Notes under the pieces: generated by a model
What the model saw: the letters and a program-made list of their open reading frames with translations, nothing else
What the model was told of the DNA's origin: nothing
Database searches by the model: none
Part shown: positions 26,318 to 36,471 of the stretch, piece by piece
Layout: every line of letters begins with the position of its first letter
How positions within the stretch are numbered: the stretch's first letter is position 1
Translations under genes and position numbers: made by a program
Origin: an uncultured Alteromonadaceae bacterium
GTDB taxonomy: Bacteria; Pseudomonadota; Gammaproteobacteria; Enterobacterales; Alteromonadaceae
Length of the DNA: 64,000 nt
Reading direction: 5' to 3'
NCBI GenBank assembly: GCA_947503265.1
Contig: CANNDC010000002.1
Location: 248,001 to 312,000, forward strand

Positions 26318-27604
26318 GTGGAATTGTTTAATCTCAAAGACGATACAGATAAAGTCAATTTTGCACAGGCAGTGAAAAAAGGTCTGGGTAAACATCAAGG
26401 GCTTTATTTCCCCAAGCAGTTTCCTGCATTTGAGAATATCAACGAAATTTTGGATATGCCTTTCGTGCCGCGCAGCGTTGAGATTCTCTCTCGCTTAATT
26501 GGCGATGAGATGCCTAAAGATGAAATAAAAGGAATTGTTGAGCGCGCTTTTGTTTTCGGTGCGCCGTTGGCCAAGGTAACTGACAATGTTTACAGCCTCG
26601 AATTATTCCACGGTCCTACTTTAGCGTTTAAAGATTTTGGTGGCCGTTTTATGGCCCAAGTGTTATCCGTGATTGCTAAAGGTGAGCCGATTACTATATT
26701 GACAGCAACCTCTGGTGATACAGGTGCTGCTGTTGCACATGCTTTCCATGGTATTGACAATATCAATGTCGTGATCCTTTATCCCAAAGGTAAAATCAGT
26801 CTGTTGCAAGAGAAGTTGTTTACCACCTTGGGTGGCAACATCCACACGGTTTCCATTGAAGATGACTTTGATGCCTGTCAGCAAATGGTTAAAAGCGCAT
26901 TTGACGACGTTGAAGTGCGTGAAGGACTTCATCTTAATTCTGCCAATTCAATCAATATCAGCCGCCTATTAGCGCAAGTTTGCTATTACTTTGAAGCTAT
27001 CTCTCAACTATCGGAAGAAGAGCGCAAAGAAGTCGTGATTTCAGTTCCTAGTGGTAACTTTGGTAATCTAACAGCAGGTATGATTGGCAAAGTGTTAGGT
27101 CTTCCGATCAAACGTTTCATTGCCGCAACCAATTCAAATGACACGGTTCCACGTTATTTAAAAACTGGTGAGTGGGCTCCCAAAGCCACGGTAGCTACAT
27201 TGTCCAATGCCATGGATGTTAGCCAGCCGAATAACTGGCCTAGAATTGAAGCCATGATTGAGCAAGGATTAATCGACAAGTCAATTCTATCTGGCGAAGC
27301 GGTTGACGAAGAATATACCCAACTAGCCATGAAACAATTGGCTCAATTGGGTTACATCAGCGAACCCCATGCTGCAGTGGCATATCGTTCATTGGCTAAT
27401 GAATTAACTGAAGGCCAAACGGGGATTTTCCTTGGAACGGCCCATCCTGCTAAATTCAGAGAAAGTGTAGAAAATGTATTGGGCCAGCCCATCAGTCTCC
27501 CCGAACCACTTGCAAAATGTGCTGGGAAGGACATTCTATCTGCTGAATTGCCAAGCGATTACGAAGCCTTGAAGAAGCATTTGTTCAAAACGATTAAAGG
27601 CTAG
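26318..27604 (+). CDS. thrC: Threonine synthase
   Basis: 428 residues, PLP-dependent fold-type II enzyme converting O-phosphohomoserine to threonine. The N-terminus [20 protein letters not shown] aligns with E. coli ThrC, so the GTG at 26318 is taken as the start, with AAGG upstream. The PLP-lysine segment is [14 protein letters not shown]. Other family motifs are [14 protein letters not shown] and [12 protein letters not shown]. It is the last biosynthetic gene of thrABC, with ung only 8 bp beyond the stop. Confidence 0.96.
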   Translation: MELFNLKDDTDKVNFAQAVKKGLGKHQGLYFPKQFPAFENINEILDMPFVPRSVEILSRLIGDEMPKDEIKGIVERAFVFGAPLAKVTDNVYSLELFHGPTLAFKDFGGRFMAQVLSVIAKGEPITILTATSGDTGAAVAHAFHGIDNINVVILYPKGKISLLQEKLFTTLGGNIHTVSIEDDFDACQQMVKSAFDDVEVREGLHLNSANSINISRLLAQVCYYFEAISQLSEEERKEVVISVPSGNFGNLTAGMIGKVLGLPIKRFIAATNSNDTVPRYLKTGEWAPKATVATLSNAMDVSQPNNWPRIEAMIEQGLIDKSILSGEAVDEEYTQLAMKQLAQLGYISEPHAAVAYRSLANELTEGQTGIFLGTAHPAKFRESVENVLGQPISLPEPLAKCAGKDILSAELPSDYEALKKHLFKTIKG

Positions 27605-27612
27605 TCTCCTTA

Positions 27613-28272
27613 ATGATCAGTTGGAGTGACGTATTAGGCGCTGAGAAACAAGCGCCTTACTTCCAACAAATCATGGCGTTTGTTAAGCAACAGCGTGATG
27701 CTGGAAAAGTTATCTACCCCCCACAAGCAGACGTATTCAACGCGTTTAAGTCAACTCCCTTTGAGGATGTTCGTGTAGTAATTTTAGGGCAAGACCCTTA
27801 TCACGGACCAAATCAAGCCCATGGGCTGTGCTTTTCGGTTCAGCATGGCATCAAAACTCCGCCATCATTAGTTAATATTTATAAAGAATTAGCTCAGGAT
27901 ATTAGTGGCTTTTCCATTCCTCAGCATGGGCATCTGCAATCTTGGGCTGAGCAGGGTGTTTTGCTATTAAATACAGTGCTTACGGTAGAGCAAGGGCAAG
28001 CCCATTCGCATTCAAAGATTGGCTGGGAAACATTTACAGAAGTAGTAATTCGACGGATAAGTGAACACTTGGAAGGAGTGGTTTTCCTGCTTTGGGGGAG
28101 TCATGCGCAGAAAAAAGGTACTGTGATTGATCTCGATAAACATCACGTGCTCAAAGCTCCGCATCCGTCACCTTTGTCGGCTCATCGGGGATTTTTAGGG
28201 TGCAAGCACTTCTCTCAAGCTAACGATTTGCTAGCTCAGCAAGGTAAAACGATAGTTGATTGGCGTCTTTAA
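27613..28272 (+). CDS. ung: Uracil-DNA glycosylase
   Basis: 219 residues, family 1 UDG. The catalytic water-activating motif [14 protein letters not shown] and the DNA-intercalating motif [11 protein letters not shown] are both intact, as is [12 protein letters not shown]. It excises uracil from DNA at the start of base-excision repair. It begins 8 bp after thrC with no good ribosome binding site, so translation is probably coupled to thrC. A 12-bp hairpin overlaps its stop codon. Confidence 0.97.
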   Translation: MISWSDVLGAEKQAPYFQQIMAFVKQQRDAGKVIYPPQADVFNAFKSTPFEDVRVVILGQDPYHGPNQAHGLCFSVQHGIKTPPSLVNIYKELAQDISGFSIPQHGHLQSWAEQGVLLLNTVLTVEQGQAHSHSKIGWETFTEVVIRRISEHLEGVVFLLWGSHAQKKGTVIDLDKHHVLKAPHPSPLSAHRGFLGCKHFSQANDLLAQQGKTIVDWRL

Positions 28273-28284
28273 CCAATCAACTAT
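28252..28284 (+). terminator. Hairpin overlapping the ung stop codon, probable transcript end
   Basis: Perfect 12-bp stem ATAGTTGATTGG / CCAATCAACTAT around a 9-nt loop that includes the ung stop TAA. Only three T residues follow, so it is a weak intrinsic terminator or a 3'-end stabiliser for thrABC-ung. It also faces the convergent DUF3545 gene. Confidence 0.55.
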
Positions 28285-28315
28285 TTAGGTATATTATTTG
28301 GTGTGGTTTAGGTTG

Positions 28316-28492
28316 TTAGATAGGTAAATTAGCTAATTCTTCCTCTAATGACATGTCCATGTCTACGAGTTCTTTCCTTAATCGATATTTATCGTGTATT
28401 TCTTCTATTTCTCTCCACTTACGCTTTTTGCTTTTGGTTTTTGAAGGGCGGGATTCAGTATCTATCAATGATAAAAGTTCGTTCTTATCCAC
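28316..28492 (-). CDS. Small DUF3545-like protein
   Basis: 58 residues from a GTG at 28492, which has a well-placed GGAGA seven bases upstream. The central signature KSKKRKWREIEEIHDKYRL is very basic, followed by an acidic segment (ELVDMDMSLEEELANLPI). I recall this pattern from the DUF3545 family of short gammaproteobacterial proteins. Function is unknown. It has no membrane segment or signal peptide and would be cytoplasmic. It is convergent with ung and about 290 bp from pgi. It is easily missed because of its non-ATG start and length. Confidence 0.75.
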   Translation of the reverse strand: MDKNELLSLIDTESRPSKTKSKKRKWREIEEIHDKYRLRKELVDMDMSLEEELANLPI

Positions 28493-28746
28493 TTGGCGTC
28501 TCCATTTTTATTTTGGCGCAAATAATAAAGAATTGACCCGATGATTTTCCTATTCGGTATCAAGACTGACCTAGATTTAACATAGGCCAGACGAAAATAA
28601 AACTATTAGTTTTACTTTTTATTAACAAATAATGAAAATTTTGTTACAAACCCAAATATCGTCTAAATTATAGACAAATAAAGGTTTTTTATTGTTCAGG
28701 TAAGAAAATTTGGCGAAATTGAAGAGAATTATTGATGGTTGGGAAG

Positions 28747-28771
28747 GACGCCCTCTAGGTTCGAGGGCGTC
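28747..28771 (-). terminator. GC-rich hairpin downstream of pgi
   Basis: Perfect 9-bp stem GACGCCCTC / GAGGGCGTC with a 7-nt loop, starting 12 bp beyond the pgi stop. The stem is strong, but no T-run follows on the minus strand, so termination efficiency is uncertain. The rest of the roughly 290-bp space to the DUF3545 gene is AT-rich with nothing further recognised. Confidence 0.45.
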
Positions 28772-28782
28772 AATAAAAAAGT

Positions 28783-30426
28783 TTAATTGTTCGCTTGTCT
28801 GAATGCAGAAATTAATTGATTTGTTGATGCATCAAAATCTAAATCAGCATCGGTGTTAACAATTTTATCCAATACTTGATTGCCTAGTTCTTTGCCGAGT
28901 TCAACACCCCATTGATCAAATGAGTTCACTCCCCAAATTGCACCTTGTACAAATACTTTATGTTCATAAAGTGCAACTAGCGCGCCCAAGGTTTTAGGAT
29001 CTAGCTGGTCAAACAAAAAAGTATTGCTGGGCTTGTTACCCGGCATAGTCTTATGTGTTGCTAAAGATGCTCTTGTCGCTTCATCAAGACCTTTGCCGTC
29101 TAAGTCAGCATAGCATTCCTCATACGTTTTTCCTTGCATCAGAGCTTGCGTCTGCCCAAAGCAATTCGAAGCTAACATGGCATGATGAGTATCGTCTTGA
29201 TTCGGTACATTAAGCGGTAACATAAAATCAGCCGGTATCATCACTTTGCCTTGGTGAATTAGCTGGTGGAAAGAATGCTGGCCATTAGTGCCTTCACTTC
29301 CCCAAATTACTGGACCGGTTGCATAGTCGATGGGATCTTTTTGACCAGCTATGTTTTTACCGTTACTTTCCATATCCAATTGCTGAACATAGGCTGGAAA
29401 ACCTCGCAAATAGTGATAGTAGGGCAGCAGTACATGGCTTTGTGCACCATGAAAATTGACATACCAGATGCCTAAAACGGCAAGTAACACAGGTAAGTTG
29501 GTTTCCAACGGCTCGTTTTGAAAATGCTGGTCCATATCATAAGCACCTTCCAGTATTGCACGGTAATTGTCATAGCCCATGGTCAAGGCGACGGGTAAAC
29601 CAATAGCTGACCATAACGAATAGCGCCCACCAACCCAATCCCACATAGGGAAAATATTGTTTTCATCCATACCAAAATCTGTCGCAGCTTTAACATTAGA
29701 CGACACAGCGACAAAATGCTTGGCTATATCTTGCTGTGAACCACCGCTATTTAAGAACCACTGTTTTGCAGTTAAGGTATTTTGCAAGGTTTCCTGAGTC
29801 GTAAAAGACTTAGAAGACATGACAACTAGGGTATCTTCATGATCGAGGCCAGATAATACATCTGTGATATGGCAGCCGTCGACGTTTGCCACGTAGTGCA
29901 CGGTCACACCGTCATACCAGTAAGGTTTTAATGCCTCTGACATAATCTTGGGGCCTAAGAAAGAGCCCCCTATGCCTATGCTGACAATATGTTTAATCGA
30001 CTTTCCTGTATAACCTTTATGAGCGCCGCTGTGGATAGCCTCAACGAAATTACGGATTTTATCTTGTGTGGCCATCACTTCCGGCATGACGTCTTGACCA
30101 TCTACCATCACAGGTTTGCCAGAAAAGTTCCGTAGCGCTGTATGTAACACAGCACGCTGTTCAGTATGGTTGATAATCTCACCATTAAACATCGCATCGC
30201 GTTTGGCAGAGACTTGCTGGCTTTCCACTAGGTCGAACAATCCAGCTAAAACATCTTGGTTAATCAGGTTCTTAGAATAATCTAGCTTTATCCCACATGC
30301 ACTGGTGGTATATCGCTGCGCTCTTCCTGAATCGGCACCAAACCAATCACGCATGTGTTGGCCGCTAATACTGTCAGCTAGCTGTTCTAGTGCTTTCCAT
30401 TGTTTTGTTTGGTTGGGTAAAGTCAT
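28783..30426 (-). CDS. pgi: Glucose-6-phosphate isomerase
   Basis: 547 residues from ATG 30426, chosen over an ATG 15 bp upstream because GGAG precedes it and the N-terminus then matches E. coli Pgi length. Motifs: [33 protein letters not shown] and [19 protein letters not shown] (PGI signature with catalytic His), and GANSFDQWG-like [14 protein letters not shown] near the C-terminus. Interconverts glucose- and fructose-6-phosphate. It lies 47 bp downstream of tal, probably in one operon linking glycolysis with the pentose phosphate pathway. Confidence 0.97.
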   Translation of the reverse strand: MTLPNQTKQWKALEQLADSISGQHMRDWFGADSGRAQRYTTSACGIKLDYSKNLINQDVLAGLFDLVESQQVSAKRDAMFNGEIINHTEQRAVLHTALRNFSGKPVMVDGQDVMPEVMATQDKIRNFVEAIHSGAHKGYTGKSIKHIVSIGIGGSFLGPKIMSEALKPYWYDGVTVHYVANVDGCHITDVLSGLDHEDTLVVMSSKSFTTQETLQNTLTAKQWFLNSGGSQQDIAKHFVAVSSNVKAATDFGMDENNIFPMWDWVGGRYSLWSAIGLPVALTMGYDNYRAILEGAYDMDQHFQNEPLETNLPVLLAVLGIWYVNFHGAQSHVLLPYYHYLRGFPAYVQQLDMESNGKNIAGQKDPIDYATGPVIWGSEGTNGQHSFHQLIHQGKVMIPADFMLPLNVPNQDDTHHAMLASNCFGQTQALMQGKTYEECYADLDGKGLDEATRASLATHKTMPGNKPSNTFLFDQLDPKTLGALVALYEHKVFVQGAIWGVNSFDQWGVELGKELGNQVLDKIVNTDADLDFDASTNQLISAFRQANN

Positions 30427-30473
30427 TTGCTCGTTCTCCATAGAAAAAGGGGATTAAAATAAACTTTGCGACC

Positions 30474-31427
30474 TTAAAGAAGGCTTTTTAGCATCACTTC
30501 TAATTTATCTTGGTCTTTGGCAAAGTTTCTAATACCTTCACCCAGTTTTTCCGTTGCCATTGGGTCTTGATTGTGCTCCCAGCGAAATTCACTTTCGGTC
30601 ATTTTGGCGCCAGGTGTCTTGCTTGCTCCTTGGTCTTTTAACTTAACTTCTAAAGCCCCAGCAGTACCCGATAGTTCTTCCAACAGGTTAGGACTGATAG
30701 TTAGCCTGTCACAGCCAGCCAATTCAATAATCTCACCTGTGTTTCTAAAACTCGCTCCCATAACTACTGTTTTGTAGCCGTGTTCTTTGTAGTATTGAAA
30801 GATATTGGTTACGGATATAACCCCAGGATCTTCTGCTGATGGGTAGCTATCTTTTCCTGTGCTGGCTTTGTACCAATCCAAGATACGGCCCACAAAAGGA
30901 GAAATAAGGAATACTCCGGCTTCGGCACAGGCCCTAGCCTGAGCAAAACTGAATAACAAGGTAAGATTACAGTTGATACCTTCTTGTTCTAGTTGTTCAG
31001 CCGCTTTAATGCCTTCCCAAGTGGAGGCAAGTTTGATTAAGACACGGTCCTTGCTTACTCCCGCATCTTTGTACATGGCGATTAATTTTTTAGCTTTAGC
31101 AATACTGCCTTGAGTATCAAAAGACAAACGCGCATCTACTTCGGTCGAAATTCTACCTGGAATAATACCGACAATATCCTTGCCTATACTCACGGCGAGC
31201 TTATCGCTTGCATCTTCCAGTTGTTGATCAGTATTATCTGATTGTGCTTTCGCCCAAGCTACGGCATCGTCAATCAATTGTTTGTATTGAGGCATTTCAG
31301 ATGCTTTAAGTAGCAAAGACGGGTTGGTAGTCGCATCGACGGGTTGGTACTTGCGAATGGCTTCAATATCCCCCGTGTCTGCAACAACTGTCGTAATTTC
31401 TCTGAGTGATGTTAATTGATTTGTCAT
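30474..31427 (-). CDS. tal: Transaldolase
   Basis: 317 residues from ATG 31427, exactly the length of E. coli TalB, with GAGG upstream. A TTG four codons earlier was rejected. Signatures: [25 protein letters not shown] at the N-terminus (shortened here to its key DATTNPS), [15 protein letters not shown] with the Schiff-base lysine, and [12 protein letters not shown]. It transfers dihydroxyacetone units in the non-oxidative pentose phosphate pathway. It stands before pgi, whereas transketolase is encoded separately at 60053. Confidence 0.96.
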   Translation of the reverse strand: MTNQLTSLREITTVVADTGDIEAIRKYQPVDATTNPSLLLKASEMPQYKQLIDDAVAWAKAQSDNTDQQLEDASDKLAVSIGKDIVGIIPGRISTEVDARLSFDTQGSIAKAKKLIAMYKDAGVSKDRVLIKLASTWEGIKAAEQLEQEGINCNLTLLFSFAQARACAEAGVFLISPFVGRILDWYKASTGKDSYPSAEDPGVISVTNIFQYYKEHGYKTVVMGASFRNTGEIIELAGCDRLTISPNLLEELSGTAGALEVKLKDQGASKTPGAKMTESEFRWEHNQDPMATEKLGEGIRNFAKDQDKLEVMLKSLL

Positions 31428-31670
31428 AGATAACCTCAAGTTAGACTATTTTGTGAACTGATAATGAAAAACGGACAATAGAATATAACTCTTGCCATAT
31501 TGATACTAGGGAAATAGCGGTTAAATACGAAATATCATAATCTAGAGGAGCAATTTTTTCTTATCTCAGCTGATATTCTGGCTAACTAACGCATTGTTGA
31601 GGTGATCTTTTGCCTAGAGCAAGACATAATAGAACAGATATTTAATACTTATTTGTATAAAGGATGTTTC

Positions 31671-32447
31671 ATGCTGGTAGTTGTTTCACCTGCTAAAAAT
31701 CTCGATTTTGATACCCCCCCCATTACGCCAATTAACACTCAGCCTGATTTTTTAGAGCAGTCGGAAGAGCTAGTTAACGTTTGTCGTAAATTGTCGCCCG
31801 CCAAACTATCGAGTTTAATGAAGATCAGCGACAAGTTAGCTGGCCTGAATGCAGACCGTTTTGATAGTTGGAGCCGTCCTTTTTCAACCGACAATGCAAA
31901 GCAAGCAGTGCTTGCATTTAATGGTGATGTCTACGCTGGTCTAGACGCTAACTCATTATCCGAAGACGATTTACAATACGCGCAGCGGCATTTGCGTATT
32001 TTGTCTGGACTTTACGGCCTATTAAAACCACTCGATTTAATGCAACCATATCGTTTGGAGATGGGTACTAAACTGGCAACCAAACGAGGGAAAAACCTCT
32101 ACGAATTTTGGGATAACCAGATTACCGACAAATTAAATAAAGAAATAGCAAAGCAAGACCAGCAAATATTAGTTAACTTAGCATCCAATGAATATTTTAA
32201 GTCGGTAAAGAGTAAAAATATCAATGGTCAGATAGTCACGCCTATTTTCAAGGACAAGAAAAATGGCGAGTATAAAGTCATCAGTTTCTTCGCAAAAAAA
32301 GCGAGGGGACAAATGGCTCGATTTGTCATTAAAAATAGACTTACCCACGTTGACGCAATTAAAGATTTCACTGATTTAGGCTATCAATACGAACCAAATG
32401 AAAGTACGGACGTCAAACTTGTATTCACTCGGGATGAACAAATTTAG
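31671..32447 (+). CDS. yaaA: Peroxide stress protein YaaA (DUF328)
   Basis: 258 residues from ATG 31671, the same length as E. coli YaaA and preceded by AGGA. The longer upstream frame was rejected. Conserved features: [10 protein letters not shown] at the start, [12 protein letters not shown], and [12 protein letters not shown]. In E. coli YaaA is induced by OxyR and lowers free iron under peroxide stress. Recent structural work suggests a DNA-binding fold. The lytic transglycosylase gene starts 2 bp after its stop. Confidence 0.94.
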   Translation: MLVVVSPAKNLDFDTPPITPINTQPDFLEQSEELVNVCRKLSPAKLSSLMKISDKLAGLNADRFDSWSRPFSTDNAKQAVLAFNGDVYAGLDANSLSEDDLQYAQRHLRILSGLYGLLKPLDLMQPYRLEMGTKLATKRGKNLYEFWDNQITDKLNKEIAKQDQQILVNLASNEYFKSVKSKNINGQIVTPIFKDKKNGEYKVISFFAKKARGQMARFVIKNRLTHVDAIKDFTDLGYQYEPNESTDVKLVFTRDEQI

Positions 32448-32449
32448 TA

Positions 32450-33676
32450 ATGAAAAATCAGTATGGGTTTAGTTGGAAAAGTGCAGTTCTTGTTGCCTTT
32501 TTAAGTGGTCAAGTTGTTGCTGTAGAACAGGCAACTGATCTGTTAAGTGAAAGTCAGTTTAGTCAATGTATTGAGCGGATCTCGGATAAAGCCAAATCTG
32601 AAGGCATTGATGAAAAGGTAGTCGAAAATGCACTGGGGCAAGCTAATTATCTTGAAAAAGTCATCGGGTATGACAGAAATCAACCCGAGTCTGTGCAGAG
32701 TTTCCCCAATTATTTTAAAAAGAGAGTGACATCTTGGCGCATCGATAAAGGTCGCCAAATGTACAGTAAACACCGTAAATTTCTTGCCGAATTGACCACT
32801 AACTACGGTGTTCCCGCCCACTATCTCATTGCATTTTGGGGACTAGAAACCAACTATGGTTCATACAAAGGTAAAATGTCTACTATCGACTCCCTTGCTA
32901 CTTTAGCGTGCGACCAAAGACGCAGTCGTTTCTTCACTGAAGAGCTCATTACTGCCATGAAATTGATGGACAGAGAGAATTTGCAAAAGGATGCGCTGGT
33001 AGGCTCTTGGGCTGGTGCAATGGGGCATACTCAGTTTATGCCTTCTGCCTATATGAATTATGCCATTGATGGCGATGGCGATGGTAAGGTTAACCTCTGG
33101 GACAGTGAACAAGACGCTTTGGCTTCGGCGGCTAATTTTTTACAAAACTTGGGTTGGGAAAGAGGGTTCCGCTGGGGCCGTGAGGTTAAATTGCCGGCGG
33201 ATTTTGACTATGGGTTAACCGGTAGAAACCAAAAACACACACTGTCGTATTGGAAGGAACTTGGTGTAACTAAAGTAAATGGAAAGGCATTTTCTGACAG
33301 TGATATTAAAGCGTCTGTGTTGATACCCGCTGGCCACTCAGGGCCCAGCTTTATCGTTTATGATAACTTTAAAGCGATTATGCGTTGGAACAACTCTGAG
33401 TCTTATGCAATCGCAGTAGGGCACCTTGCTGATCGAATCCTTGGCTATGGCTCACTTGTTCAGCCTTTACCTAATTTAGATAACTACAAGCGAGCGGATA
33501 TGGTGGCGTTGCAAGAAGCACTTAACGCCTTAGGAATAGATGTAGGTAAAGCGGATGGTATTTTTGGATCGGCGACACGCAAAGGGGTGCAGGCGTTTCA
33601 ATCGGCGAATAACATGGTTGCAGATGGGTTTCCTAGTGTTGAAGTCTTTGAAGCCGTCAGCAAAGCAAATAAATAA
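32450..33676 (+). CDS. Lytic murein transglycosylase (MltB-like) with peptidoglycan-binding domain
   Basis: 408 residues. A signal peptide (about 1-24) lacks a lipobox cysteine, so the protein is probably soluble in the periplasm, unlike MltB. The SLT_2 catalytic domain (roughly 35-325) has the catalytic Glu133 in AFWGLETNYGSYKG and the conserved GSWAGAMGHTQFMPSAY. A C-terminal PG_binding_1 domain (about 345-405, ALQEALNALGID ... GIFGSATRKGVQAFQ) targets it to cell wall. It cleaves the glycan strand to 1,6-anhydro-muropeptides. It abuts yaaA and probably shares its transcript. Confidence 0.92.
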   Translation: MKNQYGFSWKSAVLVAFLSGQVVAVEQATDLLSESQFSQCIERISDKAKSEGIDEKVVENALGQANYLEKVIGYDRNQPESVQSFPNYFKKRVTSWRIDKGRQMYSKHRKFLAELTTNYGVPAHYLIAFWGLETNYGSYKGKMSTIDSLATLACDQRRSRFFTEELITAMKLMDRENLQKDALVGSWAGAMGHTQFMPSAYMNYAIDGDGDGKVNLWDSEQDALASAANFLQNLGWERGFRWGREVKLPADFDYGLTGRNQKHTLSYWKELGVTKVNGKAFSDSDIKASVLIPAGHSGPSFIVYDNFKAIMRWNNSESYAIAVGHLADRILGYGSLVQPLPNLDNYKRADMVALQEALNALGIDVGKADGIFGSATRKGVQAFQSANNMVADGFPSVEVFEAVSKANK

Positions 33677-33713
33677 GCGAAACTCGGAAAATACGTTTTC
33701 TCTAACTCGCTTA
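33674..33713 (+). terminator. Possible terminator after the lytic transglycosylase gene
   Basis: Nested inverted repeat: outer arms TAAGCGA and TCGCTTA, inner arms GAAAA and TTTTC. It starts at the stop codon and lies in the 50 bp between two convergent genes. There is no clear T-run, so this is a weak call. Confidence 0.35.
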
Positions 33714-33726
33714 ATCCATATTGAGG

Positions 33727-36432
33727 CTAAGCACTGGTTTGAGAATTGCTTAAGTATTTAGCGAGTATTTCACCCAGTTGCTCTTGCTTGATTGGTTTAG
33801 TGAGATACTCGTTCATTCCTGCATCAAATGCACTGTTGAAGTCTTGTTCCATGGCATTGGCCGACAGCCCGACAATGACTAAATCGGTATATCCCTTATC
33901 TCTCAACATTTTAGTTGCCTCATAACCATCCATATGTGGCATCTGAATATCCATTAATACTATGTCATAGTGCGCCGAATTGACTATTTTCGTAACGGCT
34001 TGAAGACCATCCTCGGCGGTGTCATAGCTTAATCCTAAACGTTTGAGCATTTCACCAGCTACAACCTGATTGATTTGGTTGTCTTCAACCAGCAATACAT
34101 GGCCTTCCATTTCGAGATTTCGTGTTTGACTTTGGATTGGCGTCTCTTCCGTTTCTATAGTCGAAATACCTTTAACACGTTTGATAAATTCAGAAAAATG
34201 TCTGGGTGTAAATGGGTGGGCCAACACTGGAACATCGAGCTTTTGCGTCAATATTGAAGGCAGCGTGCTAGGTTGAGTATTTGTCACCAAGCCCATTCGA
34301 CAGTTCTTGTCATTTGCCATTTTAATGTGTTCATGGATCTTTTTATAGGATTCCATATTATCAACATCAAAAATGAGTATGGCTTCCTCGTCCGCATTTT
34401 CAATATGAAGATCGACTGTATCAATGGTGACGGTGACATAGTCTGGGGCAATGGTTTTGAGATAAGCATTTGGCGTCAATTGACTGTGGTTTACAGAATA
34501 ATAAAGCACAGCACCAGACATTTCTTTAGGTCTCGAGAAGATTTTAGCCTCGCTTGCAACCTCCATGTCTATCTCAATTCGAAATTCACTGCCCACATTC
34601 TGCTGCGATTCCGCTCGTATGCTTCCTCCCATCATTTCTAATAGTTGTTTAACAATAGAAAGCCCTAAACCTGTACCGCCGAACTTTCTGCTTGTAGAGC
34701 CATCAGCCTGAGTAAAAGGTTTAAACACATTGGCTAATTGATCTGAAGACATACCTATCCCGGTATCAGCAAATGTGACTTTCAGAACAATTTTTCCCTC
34801 TTTAGTGGGCTCAAAATCTACGCTGATCTTAATTGAACCATTGCGTGTGAATTTGACCGCGTTCGATGCCAAATTAAGTAAAATTTGGCTGGTTCTCATA
34901 GGATCACCAATCAATTCTGCCGGCAGGTCAGGATCGGCATAGAACTGTAAGTTTAGATTTTTTTCCGACGCTTTTGGTGAAATAGTGGCGAGCAAATTTT
35001 CAAACATGGAAAGGGGAGAGAAAGTCACATTTTCAATTTGCAATTTGCCAGCTTCTATTTTGGAAAAATCTAAAATATCGTTAATCAAACTCATCAATAT
35101 TTGGCTTGAGTAGGCAATTTTCGACAGCAAATCGCGTTGTTCTTTATTTAAATCAGACTGCAAAACGATATCTACTAAGCCCACGATGCCATTCATTGGT
35201 GTTCGAATTTCGTGACTCATGTTAGCTAGAAAAATACTTTTGGACGCGGTAGCTTGCTCAGCCTTCAAGGTAGATTTAGCTAGTTCTTGATTCAATAACT
35301 CCTGCTTGGCATTTAGCTCTCTGGAGCGCTCCAATAATTCATTTGTTTGCTGATTTTTTTCGTTAAATACTTGTGCAGCTTTGGCTAATTCACCAATTTC
35401 ATCTTTGTTGTTTGCTTGAGGAAAGCTATCAACACTGTCACCACGCGCAAGCTTATTAAATATTTCAGTTACACCATTGATTGGCAGAATTACCCGATAT
35501 ATAAAGAATATGGCGACTAACAACGCCAGTAAGATACTCGCAGCAGAGAAAATATGGTTATTGTTTTGCCCCGAAAGCGTATCTCTGAACACTTGTCTAT
35601 TAACGTCCGACTGCTTCAACGTCACTAAGGTGTTAAGTTCTCTTGCTTGATACAAAAATTCGTTAGCAGAACCGGCCATGACAACATTGACTAAGAATAT
35701 ATAGCCGCGAGTAATTTGTCTTAATTGCACAAATTGTTGCGCAAATTTGTCTATTTCCGCGATCGCCGATCTTGTTCTCTCAGCTAAATTAGTTGTTTCT
35801 GATAACAAGGTTTTCGCTTCTGCGATATCGTCATTGAATAGATCAACCAAATTGACATCAGGGTGAATAAGATAATTGAGCGTATTGTTGTATGACGAAG
35901 CAATACGATATCGTACTTCGGCTAAGTTTTTAGCTTCGGACAATGAGAGTTCGGAAGAATTTTCCAATTGCTTTAAAAATTCTATTAGGCCTTTAACATT
36001 AGGGCCAATAGCTTCGTCTATCAACGCTTGTCTGCGACTTCTACCGTCCACTACCGTGTTAAAGTTATCTTGATAATCTGATAGGTGGGTTTTCATTCTA
36101 CCGATAAGAACGCGAAATTCCTCGGCGTCGGTTTCTTGGTTTATTACCGATTCAAATTCGTCGAGATTAACGCTGACCTCATTCAGGGTTTTTTGAAATC
36201 TTTCCTTTACAGAATCACTTGCGGTCTCTTTGTATATCAGCACCACCCGCTGCAAATTGAGAATGTCTTTTTCCAATTCACGAACTAGGTTGACTTTGAC
36301 TATGGTGCTCTGGGATAACTCTAATCCTGAAACAAAGGTATTTTGATTTTTGTGGGAGAACATTGCCTGCAATCCCAAGAGCGCTATCAGAGCAATGAGA
36401 ACGAGTGCAATTTGCACCTTTAACGTTTTCAA
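33727..36432 (-). CDS. Hybrid sensor histidine kinase with helical periplasmic sensor
   Basis: 901 residues from a TTG (AGGG upstream). TM1 about 5-25, a mostly helical periplasmic sensor about 26-296, TM2 about 297-316, HAMP about 317-370, HisKA with His407 (MSHEIRTPMNG), HATPase (NLASNAVKFT, DTGIGMS, GGTGLGLS). A region of about 120 residues then looks like a degenerate receiver without the phospho-Asp, followed by a true receiver with Asp828 (VLMDIQMPHMDG). There is no Hpt domain, so a separate phosphotransfer protein is needed. The architecture is like TorS or BarA. The PotD-like gene ends 39 bp upstream, so the binding protein probably presents ligand to this sensor. Confidence 0.9.
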   Translation of the reverse strand: MKTLKVQIALVLIALIALLGLQAMFSHKNQNTFVSGLELSQSTIVKVNLVRELEKDILNLQRVVLIYKETASDSVKERFQKTLNEVSVNLDEFESVINQETDAEEFRVLIGRMKTHLSDYQDNFNTVVDGRSRRQALIDEAIGPNVKGLIEFLKQLENSSELSLSEAKNLAEVRYRIASSYNNTLNYLIHPDVNLVDLFNDDIAEAKTLLSETTNLAERTRSAIAEIDKFAQQFVQLRQITRGYIFLVNVVMAGSANEFLYQARELNTLVTLKQSDVNRQVFRDTLSGQNNNHIFSAASILLALLVAIFFIYRVILPINGVTEIFNKLARGDSVDSFPQANNKDEIGELAKAAQVFNEKNQQTNELLERSRELNAKQELLNQELAKSTLKAEQATASKSIFLANMSHEIRTPMNGIVGLVDIVLQSDLNKEQRDLLSKIAYSSQILMSLINDILDFSKIEAGKLQIENVTFSPLSMFENLLATISPKASEKNLNLQFYADPDLPAELIGDPMRTSQILLNLASNAVKFTRNGSIKISVDFEPTKEGKIVLKVTFADTGIGMSSDQLANVFKPFTQADGSTSRKFGGTGLGLSIVKQLLEMMGGSIRAESQQNVGSEFRIEIDMEVASEAKIFSRPKEMSGAVLYYSVNHSQLTPNAYLKTIAPDYVTVTIDTVDLHIENADEEAILIFDVDNMESYKKIHEHIKMANDKNCRMGLVTNTQPSTLPSILTQKLDVPVLAHPFTPRHFSEFIKRVKGISTIETEETPIQSQTRNLEMEGHVLLVEDNQINQVVAGEMLKRLGLSYDTAEDGLQAVTKIVNSAHYDIVLMDIQMPHMDGYEATKMLRDKGYTDLVIVGLSANAMEQDFNSAFDAGMNEYLTKPIKQEQLGEILAKYLSNSQTSA

Positions 36433-36471
36433 AAGAATAGCCCTTTTAAATTAAGATTTATTATTGGAATA

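Noticed and set aside
28756-28766. GGTTCGAGG resembling a tRNA T-loop.
   Set aside because: It is the loop and arm of a 9-bp hairpin; no acceptor, D or anticodon stems are nearby.
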